Assembly: GCF_004005495.1 (NCBI RefSeq)
Contig: NZ_RZYA01000002.1
Coordinates: 612,715-676,714 of the forward strand
Reading direction: 5' to 3'
From: Streptomyces antnestii
GTDB lineage: Bacteria; Actinomycetota; Actinomycetes; Streptomycetales; Streptomycetaceae
DNA: 64,000 nt
In this document: positions 63,603 through 64,000 of the stretch, one piece after another
How positions within the stretch are numbered: position 1 is the first letter of the stretch
How the letters are laid out: each line of letters opens with the position of its first letter
Notes under the pieces: model-generated
The model's database searches: none
Told to the model about the DNA's origin: nothing
Seen by the model: only the letters and a program-made list of their open reading frames with translations
Position numbers and translations under genes: made by a program

Positions 63603-64000
63603 TCTTGCGTGGGTATCCCCGGCTTCGGCCGGAGAGGGAAACGCATCTTCGGATCGAAGGCGCGCAGTGCCGGAGTTCTCTTCGTCTCTTCGGTGACGGT
63701 CAGATAGGGCGCTTCTGGCGAAGTAGGACCGAACCGACGAACCGACGTGAAGGGGGGTGGGTCGGATGATCCGTGCGTACAAGTTCCTCATGCGGCCCAC
63801 CGTGGGCCAGGCGGCAGCGCTCGGCGAGATGCTGCGCGATCATTGCTCGCTCTACAACGGTGCGCTGCAGGAACGCCGCGACGCCTACCGACACGTCTCG
63901 AAGACGAGCATCAAGTACGGGCAGCAGTCCGCACAGCTCAAGGACATCCGGGCGTTCGCCCCGGAACGTCAGGGCCGCTGGTCGTTCTCGTCGCAGCAGG
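63600..64000 (+). mobile_element. IS200/IS605-type TnpB element, left portion
   Basis: Begins near 63600 inside the VWA gene. A short hairpin (CCGGC-TTCG-GCCGG, 63619-63632) lies near the left end, as recognised by Y1 transposases of this family. The TnpB reading frame starts at 63766. No TnpA is present in the visible part, so it may be an IS1341-like TnpB-only element. The right end is beyond the window. Confidence 0.7.
63766..64000 (+). CDS. tnpB: RNA-guided nuclease TnpB (OrfB), 5' part
   Basis: 78 residues visible, the start of OrfB_Zn_ribbon/OrfB_IS605: AYKFLMRPTVGQAAALGEMLRDHCSLYNGALQERRDAYRHVS. A strong AAGGGGGG site precedes the ATG at 63766. The RuvC-like and zinc-finger regions are outside the window. 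TnpB acts as an omega-RNA-guided nuclease of the IS200/IS605 family. Confidence 0.85.
   Translation, partial: MIRAYKFLMRPTVGQAAALGEMLRDHCSLYNGALQERRDAYRHVSKTSIKYGQQSAQLKDIRAFAPERQGRWSFSSQQ

Overview
The window is about 70% G+C, with actinomycete gene structure: GTG starts, dense same-strand operons, twin-arginine (Tat) signal peptides and leaderless promoters. A rifamycin phosphotransferase with a rifamycin-associated element, a 2-methylisoborneol cluster and several Streptomyces-type families (DUF4097, DUF7144, DUF5937/ArsR, GlxA) point to Streptomyces or a close relative. The mix of accessory enzymes, relic genes and insertion-sequence pieces fits a chromosome arm rather than the core.

Layout. 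0-12 kb: the 3' end of a ketosteroid-dehydrogenase-like flavoprotein; a small HTH/Clp-N operon with palindromes over its promoter; a SpoIIE-type phosphatase; a PucR-type and a large LuxR-type regulator; a DHA2 exporter; and three small stress-type membrane proteins. 12-20 kb: two MFS transporters flanking an ArsR-like regulator, a PLP enzyme, and rph with its element and a (GCAAG)8 repeat in the leader. 20-24 kb: a metallo-hydrolase, small secreted proteins, an acetyltransferase and a DUF4097 protein. 24-34.6 kb: a decayed region. An intact isochorismatase-family hydrolase, a 2-keto acid decarboxylase, a carbonic anhydrase and a second SpoIIE phosphatase (373 aa, like the first) are interspersed with broken genes: ABM monooxygenase, IS110 transposase, P450, ferredoxin reductase, MBL hydrolase, zinc alcohol dehydrogenase and SUKH/SMI1. 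34.7-41.8 kb: one complete operon for four-carbon acid sugars, ltnD-otnK-otnC-MFS-otnI-denD-gntR, reading right to left from a 23-bp palindromic operator. 41.9-45.3 kb: a GH20-GH29 exo-glycosidase pair. 45.7-48.2 kb: a small PH-like protein, uppP and a universal stress protein. 48.3-52.2 kb: the 2-methylisoborneol operon (family 2B encapsulin shell, MIB synthase, GPP methyltransferase). 53-63.3 kb: a penicillin-acylase-family Ntn hydrolase, SnoaL-like and VOC proteins, an acetyltransferase with a coupled 30-aa ORF, an OYE/TetR pair with a palindromic operator, a LmbE deacetylase, a membrane protein, a GlxA-type regulator and a cupin. 63.4-64 kb: a VWA gene cut after about 50 codons by a TnpB-carrying element that runs off the end.

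How genes work together. The tetronate operon encodes uptake and every step from L-threonate and D-erythronate to DHAP. The MIB genes make 2-methyl-GPP, cyclise it, and supply a shell for the cyclase. TetR/OYE and HTH/Clp-N look like self-regulated stress modules.

A recurring oddity is the number of short tandem duplications (at least eight arrays, units of 5 to 36 bp) in gene ends, linkers and leaders. The most intriguing is the pentanucleotide array between two possible in-frame starts of rph.
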